Shown: positions 36,322 through 45,912, counted from the stretch's first letter. The stretch: DNA of 64,000 nt from Flavobacterium sandaracinum (GCF_004349135.1 NZ_SMFN01000016.1:1-64000), one strand, 5' to 3'. The notes: generated by a model not told the origin, from the letters alone. Made by a program: numbers and translations.

Positions 36322-36349
36322 AAAACGCTCTCGAAATAGAGAGCGTTTT
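36322..36349 (-). terminator. Terminator after the second asparagine synthase gene
   Basis: AAAACGCTCTC (36322-36332) pairs with GAGAGCGTTTT (36339-36349). A tracts on the left give U for the minus-strand transcript. The stem sequence resembles that of the terminator after paralogue 1 (ACGCTC and GAGCGT). Confidence 0.8.
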
Positions 36350-36519
36350 CAGTATGAAAATCTAAAATAATTAATGTTAAATGATTTTTTAAACCATTAA
36401 GATCATGAAGCTCCATTAAGTTCTAATTTCGCTGCAACTTCAAGGTAGATTTCTAATTTATTGGTTGGCCTGAACTGCCTGTATATACATAATAAAAGGT
36501 AAATCTTCTTTTTTACTGT

Positions 36520-38196
36520 TTATGCTTTGACATACGCATCATCATGCACACTTGCCACTGCTCTACCCGATGGATCATTCATGTTTTTGAAAGCTTCATC
36601 CCATTCTAAAGCAATTTTTGTACTACACGCCACACTTGCTTCTTGTGGTACACATAAAGCTGCGGCATCACTCGGAAAATGCTCGTGAAAAATAGAACGA
36701 TAATAATATTCCTCTTTTGAAGTTGGCGTTTGCAAAGGAAACTTGTATTTAGCATTTGCTAATTGTTCATCCGAAATCTCTACAGCAACTGTCGCTTTTA
36801 AGGTATCAATCCAACCGTATCCAACACCATCACTAAATTGTTCTTTTTGTCTCCAAGCTACACTTGGTGGCAACATCTCTTCAAAAGCTTTACGAAGCAC
36901 CCATTTTTCCATTGGGTGTTCTTTGTTGATCATTTTATCCTGTGGATTAACTCGCATCGCCACATCCATAAATTCTTTATCTAAAAACGGCACACGTCCT
37001 TCAATTCCCCAAGCCGCTAAACTTTTATTGGCTCGCAAACAATCATACATGTGCAACTTCCCTAATTTACGAACGTTTTCTTCATGAAATTCTCTGGCGT
37101 TTGGTGCTTTGTGAAAATACAAGTATCCTCCAAAAAGTTCATCAGCCCCTTCACCTGATAATACCATTTTAATTCCCATCGATTTAATAACTCTCGCCAT
37201 CAACCACATAGGTGTCGATGCTCTAATCGTAGTCACATCATAGGTTTCTAAGTTATAGATCACATCTTTAACTGCGTCTAAACCTTCCTGAATAGTGAAT
37301 TTTATTTCGTGGTGAATCGTTCCAATATGATCCGCAACAATTTGCGCTGCTGCTAAATCTGGAGAACCTTCCAATCCTACCGAGAAAGAATGCAATTGTG
37401 GATACCAAGCATCAGCAACATCACCGGATTCAATACGTTTTTGCGCATATTTTTTGGCTACAGCCGAAGTAATCGAAGAATCTAACCCTCCAGAAAGCAA
37501 TACTCCATAAGGCACATCGCTCATTAATTGTCTGTGAACCGCGGCTTCTAAAGCAACTTTAATTTCGTCAATGCTGGTTACGTTGTCTTTTACGGCATCA
37601 TAATCCGTCCATTCCCTGTTATACCATTGTATAAATTCGCCATCTTTGCTTGTCATGTAATGTCCTGGAGGAAACAATTGAATTTTGGTACAATATCCTT
37701 CTAGCGCTTTCAATTCTGAAGCTACATAAAAAGTTCCATGCTCATCCCAACCAATATATAATGGAATAATTCCCATGTGATCACGAGCAACAAAATACTC
37801 ATCTTTTTCTACATCATAAATGGCAAATCCGAAAATACCGTTCATTTCATCTATAAAATGAGGTCCTTTTTCTTTGTAAAGTGCTAAAATTACTTCGCAG
37901 TCGCTTTCTGTTTGAAAGTTGTATTTCCCTTCAAATTGTTTACGCAATGCTCTGTGGTTATAAATTTCACCATTTGCCGCTAAAACCAATTGTTTATCTT
38001 CACTGAACAACGGTTGTTTTCCTGAAGCTGGATCCACAATTGCCAAACGTTCGTGAGACAAAATGGCTTTTTCATTACTAAAAATACCACTCCAATCCGG
38101 TCCACGATGACGGATAATTTTTGACATTTCTAATACTTGTGGTCTTAAAACTTCCGCTTTTTGTTTTAGGTCAAAGGCACATACTATTCCACACAT
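36520..38196 (-). CDS. asnB: Asparagine synthase (glutamine-hydrolysing), paralogue 2
   Basis: A 558-residue enzyme when started at ATG 38194-38196, which places the catalytic cysteine at position 2 (MCGIVCAFDL). The 25 extra upstream codons of the longest frame would bury it and are rejected. Motifs are IIRHRGPDWSG and AANGEIYNHRAL in the glutaminase half, LSGGLDSSITSAVAKKY and LSGEGADELFGGYLYFHK in the synthetase half. It shares strong local similarity with paralogue 1 (for example SHERL, EQFSDGVGY.WID, STPM). The presence of two genes hints at different regulation of asparagine supply. Confidence 0.95.
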   Translation of the reverse strand: MCGIVCAFDLKQKAEVLRPQVLEMSKIIRHRGPDWSGIFSNEKAILSHERLAIVDPASGKQPLFSEDKQLVLAANGEIYNHRALRKQFEGKYNFQTESDCEVILALYKEKGPHFIDEMNGIFGFAIYDVEKDEYFVARDHMGIIPLYIGWDEHGTFYVASELKALEGYCTKIQLFPPGHYMTSKDGEFIQWYNREWTDYDAVKDNVTSIDEIKVALEAAVHRQLMSDVPYGVLLSGGLDSSITSAVAKKYAQKRIESGDVADAWYPQLHSFSVGLEGSPDLAAAQIVADHIGTIHHEIKFTIQEGLDAVKDVIYNLETYDVTTIRASTPMWLMARVIKSMGIKMVLSGEGADELFGGYLYFHKAPNAREFHEENVRKLGKLHMYDCLRANKSLAAWGIEGRVPFLDKEFMDVAMRVNPQDKMINKEHPMEKWVLRKAFEEMLPPSVAWRQKEQFSDGVGYGWIDTLKATVAVEISDEQLANAKYKFPLQTPTSKEEYYYRSIFHEHFPSDAAALCVPQEASVACSTKIALEWDEAFKNMNDPSGRAVASVHDDAYVKA

Positions 38197-38235
38197 AACT
38201 TTATATTTTAAATGTTTTTGTTTATTTTGATAAGG

Positions 38236-38243
38236 CAAAGATG
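38236..38243 (-). promoter_or_regulatory. Candidate -7 box for asparagine synthase paralogue 2
   Basis: The minus strand reads CATCTTTG, one mismatch to TAnnTTTG with the same C-for-T change as in paralogue 1. It lies about 40 bases before the ATG. Confidence 0.4.
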
Positions 38244-38417
38244 GTATTATAGTTCTAATTGAAAAACACAAATACTATTTTTAGTTTATATTGACAACCA
38301 AAAATAGCGATTTGTATTTAAAATGTAATTAAAAAAGAATAAAAATAGAATTGAAGTTGAAGACTGTAAAGTTGTGGTCTAGATAAGACAATGTCAAAAT
38401 AAAATTACACTCTATTT

Positions 38418-38867
38418 TTATCTAATTTCCTCCACCAAATACTTCGTACCATTAATCTCAAAAGTAAAACCTTCTTGATTTCCCATCAATTTATTTCCTA
38501 AAGGAGACTGTGGTGACAATGCGATGATATTGATTCCCTCGACATTAATTTTAGGAAGCGCCACACTCAGATATAAGTAAATTCCGTTGGCTTTTACCAA
38601 GCTCCCCACAATTATAGTATTAGCAATTGTAGCAGCATCAATTTTGTCTAAAACTGCTTTTTGATCCAATACTTCTCTTAATTTCCGATTGAGTTTTTCC
38701 TGCTCAATGTGCATCATAGACAAAGCAGTTTCGTGTTTGTCTCCAGCAGAACCTTTGGCATCGTTTTTAGAATCTTCAGTAAGCGCTACAATCATGTCCT
38801 TGAAAACGTCAATTCGATCTTGAACTAATTGTAAATAATGGGTATGTATTTTTTGTTTGAAAGTCAT
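38418..38867 (-). CDS. GreA/GreB C-terminal-like protein with N-terminal coiled coil
   Basis: A 149-residue protein. The N-terminal half is helical and charged (ALTEDSKNDAKGSAGDKHET, then a long lysine- and glutamate-rich helix), and the C-terminal half ends SPLGNKLMGNQEGFTFEING and a last strand KYLVEEIR. The tail fits the FKBP-like C-terminal domain of GreA/GreB (SPLG.ALLG...GD). A secondary-channel binder of RNA polymerase is therefore plausible. It is shorter than true GreA (about 158) and lacks its classic N-terminal sequence. Databases often carry vague or wrong names for this family. It is flanked by the GCAAAG inverted repeat on its upstream side. Confidence 0.65.
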   Translation of the reverse strand: MTFKQKIHTHYLQLVQDRIDVFKDMIVALTEDSKNDAKGSAGDKHETALSMMHIEQEKLNRKLREVLDQKAVLDKIDAATIANTIIVGSLVKANGIYLYLSVALPKINVEGINIIALSPQSPLGNKLMGNQEGFTFEINGTKYLVEEIR

Positions 38868-38876
38868 TTGAAGAGT

Positions 38877-39031
38877 TTAACCGCAAAGTAAGCAAAGTTT
38901 TCCGCAAGGTTCGCAAAGTAATTTTGTAAAATCGATTGTAGCTAAAACATTTATATTCTAATTATATAAAACTTCCAAAAATAAAATCTTCCCATTCTTT
39001 GCTATAACCTTTGCACACTTTGCGGTAAAGA
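38877..39031. repeat. CCGCAAAG inverted-repeat element
   Basis: TTTAACCGCAAAGTAAGCAAAG (from 38877) and CTTTGCACACTTTGCGGTAAAG (from 39010) are inverted relative to each other. Additional GCAAAG units occur between them at 38908-38920. The element fills almost the whole gap between the GreA-like and TonB-barrel genes. I recall similar GCAAAG repeats as common in flavobacterial intergenic DNA. Confidence 0.6.
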
Positions 39032-39034
39032 AAA

Positions 39035-40843
39035 CTAAAAATCAAATTTATAATTCGCTCCTAAAATCACTTGAAATCCTTGAACAGGATAGTTCAACCA
39101 TTTTTGGTAGGCATTATTGGTGATATTGTTCACTCTTGCAAATGCTGTCAATCGGTCGCTGTATTTGAATCCTACATTAGCATTGACATCAAAATAAGAT
39201 TTTAAAGTTACTGGAACAGCATTTGCCACAAAGTCCGTATTCATTTGAAAATCTTTTCGCTCGCCTACATAAAAAACATTGGCCCCAGCAAACCATTTTT
39301 CAGTAATATTAAAATCCAAACTGGAGTTTATTTTTATTGCTGGCAAATTCCACGCTTCTTGCTGAAAATTATTAGTAAAACTACTAAAGCTTCCATTAAT
39401 TCCAAAGGTGAAATCTTTAGACAAATCTGCTTTTAATTCTCCATAAAAGGTTAAGGTTGTCATATCATCGTACACGACTTGAAAGGAATTTCCAAAACCG
39501 TAATCGGCATTTCCAGCATTCTCATCATAATTATTGCTTTTAAACAATGCTTTATTGCTCTCATTTATATATGAACCTCTAAGGTTGTAACTCACTGTAT
39601 TAGTCAACTTCCCTTTCAGTCCAGCAAAAACATCATACTGCTGATCCGTAGGTGCAATAGCTAATGTTGGGGATAAAAACGGATTGGTATCCGCGAAATC
39701 CTGATACGAATTTTGCTTTAAATCACCTTCGGCACCCGCATAGAAAATCATCAAATCACCCACCACTTTATAAGAGGCATTGAATTTTGGATAGACATAA
39801 AAGGCATTACTGCTATTTTGATTGTCCCTACTATAAAAAACAGCCGCACCAATATTCAGTGTCCAATCCTCTTCTTGCATTACAAAACTTGGTGAAATTC
39901 CAAAATTTGTAAAACTATATTTCAAAGGTTCCGTATTGGTATTTGTATAATTATTTTTGAAATTTCCAGCGACATAATCAACAGTTAAATCTGTTTTCAC
40001 TTCACTTTCCATTACATCAAATGCGATGGTTGGTTTAGCATAAAACCTATTTTCAGAAGAATCAAAACCATCTGAAAACCGATTGAATTTCAAACTTGTT
40101 TTATTCAATATACTTTCGCTAAAAGCCACATTTCCTCCCAGAGATATCGTGTTGTAGGACTGTTTTGGATTAATACTATTGATCAAAATAGATCGATCTT
40201 GAGACGATAAAGTACTACCAAAACTCTCTGGTAATCCATACCAATTGTAAATTTGATTTTGAAACCCTAAATCCAAATTCCAAGACACATTCTTTTGATT
40301 CGATCCATACATTAAATCAAGCGAAGTATCGAAAAAACGGTCGTCAAGATTCACGCTTTCTATACCGCCTTGAGAGGAATGGTGCCGGAACATGCCGCCA
40401 ACATAGTCCGTAGCATTTAAGTCCTGATTCACAAATAATTCTCCTATAAAAGTTCCGTAATTCCCCACCCCAAACGTAGCATAATTTTTAAACAAATCTG
40501 CTTGTTTTTCTTTCTCTACACCTTCGGCTTTTCCCTTTGAAGGTGTAAAAGTAGAAGCTACAGGAAAAGAAAAAATGGTGTATTTAATCTTTTCTTTTTT
40601 GGCATTTTCCTCCTCATCGAGTTCTGGTATTTCTTTAACTTTGAACGCGTCTGAAATTTTTGGCGTATACGGTTTTACCACATTTACAGTCTCGGCTCCT
40701 ATTTGATCTTTCTTTTGTGCAAACGAAAATTGTGAAAATAAAACAAACAAAATCCCCACTCCTACACGCCCAATAGAGAATGAACTGGAATACCTTGTTG
40801 CTTTATTTATGATTGAATTTATTTTTGATTGTTCAAATGTCAT
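39035..40843 (-). CDS. TonB-receptor-like outer membrane beta-barrel without plug domain
   Basis: A 602-residue outer membrane protein with an unusually late signal peptide (residues about 28-43, FVLFSQFSFA before QKKD). The mature N-terminus (VNVVKPYTPKISDAFKVKEI) is a short periplasmic stretch, not a TonB plug. From about residue 120 there are about 20 amphipathic strands with aromatic girdles. The last part, LTAFARVNNITNNAYQKW, matches the C-terminal barrel motif of TonB-dependent receptors, and the protein ends in F (KFDF). In flavobacteria such a protein is often encoded next to a large TPR protein, as here (1004 residues, 1.1 kb upstream). It may form a pore or assembly platform. Substrate unknown. 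Confidence 0.8.
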   Translation of the reverse strand: MTFEQSKINSIINKATRYSSSFSIGRVGVGILFVLFSQFSFAQKKDQIGAETVNVVKPYTPKISDAFKVKEIPELDEEENAKKEKIKYTIFSFPVASTFTPSKGKAEGVEKEKQADLFKNYATFGVGNYGTFIGELFVNQDLNATDYVGGMFRHHSSQGGIESVNLDDRFFDTSLDLMYGSNQKNVSWNLDLGFQNQIYNWYGLPESFGSTLSSQDRSILINSINPKQSYNTISLGGNVAFSESILNKTSLKFNRFSDGFDSSENRFYAKPTIAFDVMESEVKTDLTVDYVAGNFKNNYTNTNTEPLKYSFTNFGISPSFVMQEEDWTLNIGAAVFYSRDNQNSSNAFYVYPKFNASYKVVGDLMIFYAGAEGDLKQNSYQDFADTNPFLSPTLAIAPTDQQYDVFAGLKGKLTNTVSYNLRGSYINESNKALFKSNNYDENAGNADYGFGNSFQVVYDDMTTLTFYGELKADLSKDFTFGINGSFSSFTNNFQQEAWNLPAIKINSSLDFNITEKWFAGANVFYVGERKDFQMNTDFVANAVPVTLKSYFDVNANVGFKYSDRLTAFARVNNITNNAYQKWLNYPVQGFQVILGANYKFDF

Positions 40844-40894
40844 GTTTATTTTTTTTACTTCTTAATTTCTAATTCTTCCTTCCAAGCCTTCTGC

Positions 40895-41758
40895 TTAAAC
40901 TTCCCATTCGCCTTTAGCGATGAATTGCGTTTTCCCACCTATTTTTATATCAAAATGATTCTCTGTTAGTTTTCCATTAAAATAAATCTGGGACGGCCTC
41001 TTGATGAAATCGCCTTGATGATTAATAATTTGAATTTCTGGGGCATTATATTTTAAAAGAAAAGCCTGCAAACAAGCGCTTGCACTACCAGTGGCAGCAT
41101 CTTCTATCAGTTGATTATTTTCAATACACAGCATTCTACTAGTGAGTTTTTGCTCTTCCAAACAATAAAAATACAAAGCTCTATGACTTGTTTTACAATG
41201 CTTGTGTAACCATACGTTCGTCTTATCCTTATCCAAAACCAAATTTTCCAATGCCCTTTTACTTTTTACAGGAACTATTACAAAAGCGCTTCCTGTGGTC
41301 ACTTCCTGAATGGGAAATGTATCATTAAAATCAGTACTGCTTAAATTACTGAAGTTCAAAAAATCTTCTGCTGAAAAAGTATCCAGAAACTCGGGTTGAG
41401 CAGCCTGAAGCCAAACCAAATCTCCCGATTGATATACTGGAATTTCTCCAATTGGGACCAACAACGTAATCTTTTCAGGTTGGTGCTCAAATATGGTATT
41501 CATTAAAACCCACGAAGTTCCAATAATTGGATGACCCGCGAACTTCATTTCGTGCTCCGGAGTAAAAATTTTGATCGTTGCCGAATTCTTTTCAACATCA
41601 AGTTTGGTTATAAAAGTGCTTTCTGCAAAATTTATTTCTCGCGCAATTTCTTGCATCTGTTTGTCAGTTAAAGCATCGGCCCCTGAGAAAACTGCGAGTT
41701 GGTTTCCCGCATATTTTTTCTCTGCAAAAACATCAACGATATAAAAAGATAAGTTCAT
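40895..41758 (-). CDS. PhzF-family isomerase/epimerase-like protein
   Basis: A 287-residue PhzF-family protein with the diaminopimelate-epimerase-like double fold. The N-terminal motif FYIVDVFAEKKYAGNQLAVF and the catalytic glutamate E46 in REINFAESTFI are present, as is KFAGHPIIGTSWVL. The second half carries the GSASACLQAFLLKY motif (DAATGSASACL). PhzF isomerises trans-2,3-dihydro-3-hydroxyanthranilate in phenazine makers, but most family members act on unknown small acids. No phenazine genes are present nearby, so only the family is claimed. Confidence 0.9.
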   Translation of the reverse strand: MNLSFYIVDVFAEKKYAGNQLAVFSGADALTDKQMQEIAREINFAESTFITKLDVEKNSATIKIFTPEHEMKFAGHPIIGTSWVLMNTIFEHQPEKITLLVPIGEIPVYQSGDLVWLQAAQPEFLDTFSAEDFLNFSNLSSTDFNDTFPIQEVTTGSAFVIVPVKSKRALENLVLDKDKTNVWLHKHCKTSHRALYFYCLEEQKLTSRMLCIENNQLIEDAATGSASACLQAFLLKYNAPEIQIINHQGDFIKRPSQIYFNGKLTENHFDIKIGGKTQFIAKGEWEV

Positions 41759-41813
41759 TCTATGTGTTTATTGGGTTGCAATTATACCTTTTATTATTAA
41801 AAATATTTTTTTA

Positions 41814-41868
41814 AACCATTAAAATTAAGTTTCATTAAGCCTTAATACATCTTAATTTCTTAATGGTT
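41814..41868. repeat. AACCATTAA inverted repeat
   Basis: AACCATTAAAATTAAG (41814-41829) pairs with CTTAATTTCTTAATGGTT (41851-41868) with a small bulge. It lies between the TPR gene and the PhzF gene. A half-related copy (AACCATTAAGATCATGAAG ... CCATTAAG) occurs at 36391-36420. Confidence 0.5.
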
Positions 41869-41963
41869 CAAATATTTTATTTATTATTCAGGCTATGCTA
41901 AGTGCTATTAATCATTGGTATTACTTAATAAATCTCATGCCTCTTTTCCTATTTCTTACTTAT

Positions 41964-44900
41964 TTATTTTGTAATCGATGAATTGGTTTTAGATTCTTCG
42001 GCTTTAATAGTGTTTAATTCTGTTTGTGCATCTGAAACTACATCAGGAAAATCAGTAAAATTTTGAATTACATTTTCTAAAATATAAGTCGCCTGATAAC
42101 TGTCTTTCAAACCGTAGAAGTTTTTTGCCATTAACACCAATCCTTTGGCTCCAAAATATTTATATCCGGAATAATTCTTTGCTAATTTTTGAACTGCAGC
42201 ATTGGAATCTTCATATTTTTCGTCCTTGTTTTTAAAATAAGCGTCATAATATAAAGCTTCAGCAGCTAATTCTCCTTTAGCAATCGTCATTAATTTTACG
42301 TAGGCTACTCTTGCTTTTGCTTCGTCACCGGTCTCAATTGCTGCACGTGCAATGATAATTTGCGCATCACTTTTTACAGCATCATCCGTTTTAGGATCCA
42401 TCAAAACCTTCTCTGCATAAATAACTGAATTTGGATAATCTTTTTTGTCGTAATACAATTTCATTAAATTCGATTGCGCATACGTTTTATTCTGAGAAAT
42501 ATCCGCTTCATTTTCTAAACGGGTCAAAATCACTTGAGCTTTAGCAACATCTTTATTTTTAAGGAAAATTTGAGCCAATCGCGACAAAGATTGTTCTGTA
42601 AATTCACTTCTGGACTGCGCAATCACATATTCATAATTCGGAATCGATTTACTCTCTGATCCTTCCGCAAAATACAATTGGCCTAAATAATAATTCGCCT
42701 GCAAAGCATGAATCCCACGAGGAAACTGATTTACATAACCACTAAATCCTGCAATAGCCTGCTTGGTATTATTTTGTTGAAACTGTTTTTCAGCCGCTTC
42801 ATACGTGTCATTATCTAATTCTGCATCCGTTACAGCAACAAAATCTAAGGTACGAACCCAAGTAGCATATTCATCTACTCTGCCATTGTCCACATAAATC
42901 AATCGAGCGGTTGCAACTGCTTCTAGAGCCTCTGGAGTTCTAGGGAAATCTGCCGCAACTTTCTTGAATTTCAACAATGCCTGATCGTCTTTGTCTGTGT
43001 TATAAAACACTAATCCTTGGCGCAAAATAGCTCTCGAAGTAAAAGAACCTTTTTTAAACTCCGTGTTTAAACGTTCGTACGTCTTTACGGCAAGGTCATT
43101 TTTGTTCTCGGCAACGTATGTATTTGCCAATTCAAAAAGCGCATCGTCTCTATATTCTGATTTTGGATACACTTGTAAAAAAGCGTTTAACTCCTCAATT
43201 TTCTTATCATTTTTAGCCAAGAATCCGTAGGAAATAGCTTTTTGGAAATAGGCATAATCCGCATCGACACTTTTAGATTCGATTACTTTCGTATATGCCT
43301 CCATTGCCGCAGCATATTTTGAAGTTACAAAACGACAATCTGCTAATCGCAAATAGGAATCATTCAAACGAACCTTTTCCAAAGGTGCTTTGTCTATTTG
43401 GTTTTGGAAATAATTCCCCGCTTGGTCGTATTCCTTCAATTTAAAATATGCATACGCAATGTTGTAATTACTGTTTTTAAATTCCGGTGTTTTTGATGCT
43501 TGGTTCGCACCAATAAACTGCTTAAAACTCAACAAGGCTTCTTTAAAATCATTCAAAACATATTCTGTTTCTCCCTTCCAGAACGTTGCACGAGCGGAAA
43601 AAACAGCCTCTTTTTGTTCAACAATTGATTTGGTAAACATTTTCAGCGCTTCTGGATAATTCCCATCCGTATATAATTCTAAACCTCTATAAAAAAGCAC
43701 TTTTTGGTACGCTAACTTATTTTCTGGCGATTTATTTCTTTCCAATAATACTAGGGCTTCTTTGTAGTTTTTTGAAGAAATATAGGAATCTATCAATAAT
43801 TTTTCCACCTCAGAACGGTTGGCATTATTTGGATATTTTTTTAAGAAAGCCTGCAAAACGGCTGGTACGCTTTGGTACGAATTCCCTAATTCATAACTTA
43901 ACTTAGCATAATTCAAACTCGCATCTTCTTGAATAGCGCCATCAAAATCCATTTCCGAAGCATTTTTAAAGGCATTCAAAGCTTGTTGCTTTTTATCGGT
44001 ATTCAGGTAACTTTCTCCCAAATGATAATACGCATTTTGCGCTACGAAATCTTTCCCGCCAATGATTTTATTGAACTGAGAAATCGCATTTTCGTAGTCT
44101 TTTTGTTTGTAATATGCATATCCCAATTGATAAAAATCCGTATTGTTCCATTTTCCTTTTTTCCCTTTGTAGGCTACTAAAAATGGAATGGCTTGATCAT
44201 ATTGTTTCAAATTGAAGTAGCTTTCACCAATGATTTTATTCAGTTCTGATTTTTCCAAAGGAGTTGATTTTGCCATGGCTTTCTGACCTAAATCAATTGC
44301 TTTCTGGAAATTCCCCAACTTAAAATTCATATCCGCTTGATAATAGGACAGTTTTTCTTTGTATTTTTCTTCGCCCGAAACTTCGTCAAAATACTTGGTT
44401 GCTTGCTTATAATCATCTCCTTCATAGGCCATAAAACCTAAATAATATTTGGCTTGAGAACCATATTCTGCAGAGTTTACGACTTTATTGAAATAAGAGG
44501 TAGCTTCTTTTTTCTTTTTGGCATTAAAAAAACTGTATCCTTTTTGGAAATTGAATTTATCTTGATCTTTTCTGCTTAAACTACTTTCGTCCACTTTATC
44601 AAACCATTGTAATGCTTGTGGATAATTCCCTTGGTTAAAATGAAAATGTGCCACTTCAATATACGCCTGATTTTGTTTTACGCTCGTTGGATAATCCGAA
44701 ACAAATTGCTCCATCAATTCATCGGCATTCGATTGATTGGTGCGAATGGCACAATTTGCAGCATAATACGCGCAATCTGATTTCAATTCTTCAGTTGTGG
44801 CAGTTTGTTTTACTTTATTAAAAATAAGTTGTGCCGATGCATACTGTTCCTCTTTAAATAAAGAAACCGCTTTATTGAAATCTTTTGAATCGTGGGTATA

Positions 44901-44978
44901 AATGGTTGATTTTTGTGCCGAAACATTGGGCGTTATGATGAAAATGAAAAAAAAGTAGCCCCAGAAAAGTTTACGCAT
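41964..44978 (-). CDS. Large exported tetratricopeptide-repeat protein
   Basis: A 1004-residue protein with a signal peptide (MRKLFWGYFFFIFIITPNVSA, then QKS). The remainder is a TPR/Sel1-like solenoid of roughly twenty to twenty-five helical pairs. Examples are NQGNYPQALQWFDKV, GDDYKQATKYFDEV, LKQYDQAIPFLVAYKG, QKDYENAISQFNKI and KKDYPNSVIYAEKV, with no catalytic domain. TPR solenoids bind proteins. An envelope scaffold role with the barrel protein at 39.0-40.8 kb is plausible because the two genes are close and co-oriented, separated only by the phzF-like gene. This pairing is inference. Confidence 0.88.
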   Translation of the reverse strand: MRKLFWGYFFFIFIITPNVSAQKSTIYTHDSKDFNKAVSLFKEEQYASAQLIFNKVKQTATTEELKSDCAYYAANCAIRTNQSNADELMEQFVSDYPTSVKQNQAYIEVAHFHFNQGNYPQALQWFDKVDESSLSRKDQDKFNFQKGYSFFNAKKKKEATSYFNKVVNSAEYGSQAKYYLGFMAYEGDDYKQATKYFDEVSGEEKYKEKLSYYQADMNFKLGNFQKAIDLGQKAMAKSTPLEKSELNKIIGESYFNLKQYDQAIPFLVAYKGKKGKWNNTDFYQLGYAYYKQKDYENAISQFNKIIGGKDFVAQNAYYHLGESYLNTDKKQQALNAFKNASEMDFDGAIQEDASLNYAKLSYELGNSYQSVPAVLQAFLKKYPNNANRSEVEKLLIDSYISSKNYKEALVLLERNKSPENKLAYQKVLFYRGLELYTDGNYPEALKMFTKSIVEQKEAVFSARATFWKGETEYVLNDFKEALLSFKQFIGANQASKTPEFKNSNYNIAYAYFKLKEYDQAGNYFQNQIDKAPLEKVRLNDSYLRLADCRFVTSKYAAAMEAYTKVIESKSVDADYAYFQKAISYGFLAKNDKKIEELNAFLQVYPKSEYRDDALFELANTYVAENKNDLAVKTYERLNTEFKKGSFTSRAILRQGLVFYNTDKDDQALLKFKKVAADFPRTPEALEAVATARLIYVDNGRVDEYATWVRTLDFVAVTDAELDNDTYEAAEKQFQQNNTKQAIAGFSGYVNQFPRGIHALQANYYLGQLYFAEGSESKSIPNYEYVIAQSRSEFTEQSLSRLAQIFLKNKDVAKAQVILTRLENEADISQNKTYAQSNLMKLYYDKKDYPNSVIYAEKVLMDPKTDDAVKSDAQIIIARAAIETGDEAKARVAYVKLMTIAKGELAAEALYYDAYFKNKDEKYEDSNAAVQKLAKNYSGYKYFGAKGLVLMAKNFYGLKDSYQATYILENVIQNFTDFPDVVSDAQTELNTIKAEESKTNSSITK

Positions 44979-45225
44979 TGTGATTTTATTTTAATAATTC
45001 AAATGTATCATATTCTAAAGTCTATAACGAATCGTTGTTGGTTTTTATTATGAACATTTTTTAAACACCATAGAATTCAACTTTCAGTAGCGAAGTAATG
45101 ATCGCTTTAAAGGGCGCTACTTTCTTCGATTTTTTATAATTATTGCAATTCTATCTAATTGAACAGAATTTATTTTGAATAGAACCGATATCTTATTACT
45201 TTTACCCAATAAACAAATGCAAATT

Positions 45226-45912
45226 ATGTCACAATCCGTACTGTCTTTAAAAAATGTAACGATTTATCAAGAAGCAAAATCTATTCTAACAGAGGTCAAC
45301 TTGGAGGTAAATCATGGAGAATTCCTTTACATCATTGGGAAAACAGGCTCTGGAAAAAGTAGTTTAATGAAAACTTTATATGCTGATTTACCTTTAACGG
45401 AAGGAGAAGGAAACATCGTAGATTTTGATTTAGGTTCTTTAAAAGAAGATGACATTCCGTTTTTGAGAAGAAAAATTGGGATTGTTTTTCAAGATTTCAA
45501 ATTACTTCCGGACCGAACTGTGAATGACAATATGCTATTTGTATTGAAAGCAACAGGCTGGGTCAACGACATTGACATGCAAAATAAAATTGAGGAAGTT
45601 TTAAATAAAGTGGGAATGAGAGATTTTGGTAAAAAAATGCCTCATCAACTTTCTGGAGGGGAACAACAACGTGTAGCAATTGCTCGTGCTTTATTGAATG
45701 ACCCCGAATTAATCCTTGCGGATGAACCTACAGGAAATTTAGATCCACAAACGAGTGCCGAAGTATTGGAAGTCTTAAAAAAAATCAATGCCAATGGAAA
45801 AACCATCATTATGGCAACGCATGATTATGCCTTATTGATGAAATTCCCTTCGAAAACATTAAAATGTGAAGACTCTAAAATTTTCGAAGTGATCCAGCAG
45901 AGAACGGCATAA
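45226..45912 (+). CDS. ftsE: FtsE-like ABC transporter ATP-binding protein
   Basis: A 228-residue ATPase, best started at ATG 45226 (MSQSVLSLKNVTIY). The in-frame ATGs or TTG further upstream add residues not seen in the family. Walker A GKTGSGKSS, Q-loop VFQDFKLLPDRTV, signature LSGGEQQRVAIARAL, Walker B LILADEPTGN and the H-loop THDYAL are all intact. FtsE with FtsX couples cell division to peptidoglycan hydrolase activation. ftsX is not adjacent, which is usual in flavobacteria. It overlaps the next gene by one base (TAATG), so translation may be coupled to a glycosyltransferase. Confidence 0.85.
   Translation: MSQSVLSLKNVTIYQEAKSILTEVNLEVNHGEFLYIIGKTGSGKSSLMKTLYADLPLTEGEGNIVDFDLGSLKEDDIPFLRRKIGIVFQDFKLLPDRTVNDNMLFVLKATGWVNDIDMQNKIEEVLNKVGMRDFGKKMPHQLSGGEQQRVAIARALLNDPELILADEPTGNLDPQTSAEVLEVLKKINANGKTIIMATHDYALLMKFPSKTLKCEDSKIFEVIQQRTA

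Noticed and set aside
38197-38271. 25-residue extension of asparagine synthase paralogue 2
   Set aside because: It would place the catalytic cysteine away from position 2, which is incompatible with the Ntn glutaminase mechanism.
40895-41758. Phenazine biosynthesis by the PhzF-like protein
   Set aside because: No other phenazine genes are nearby and the family is functionally broad, so only the family name is kept.
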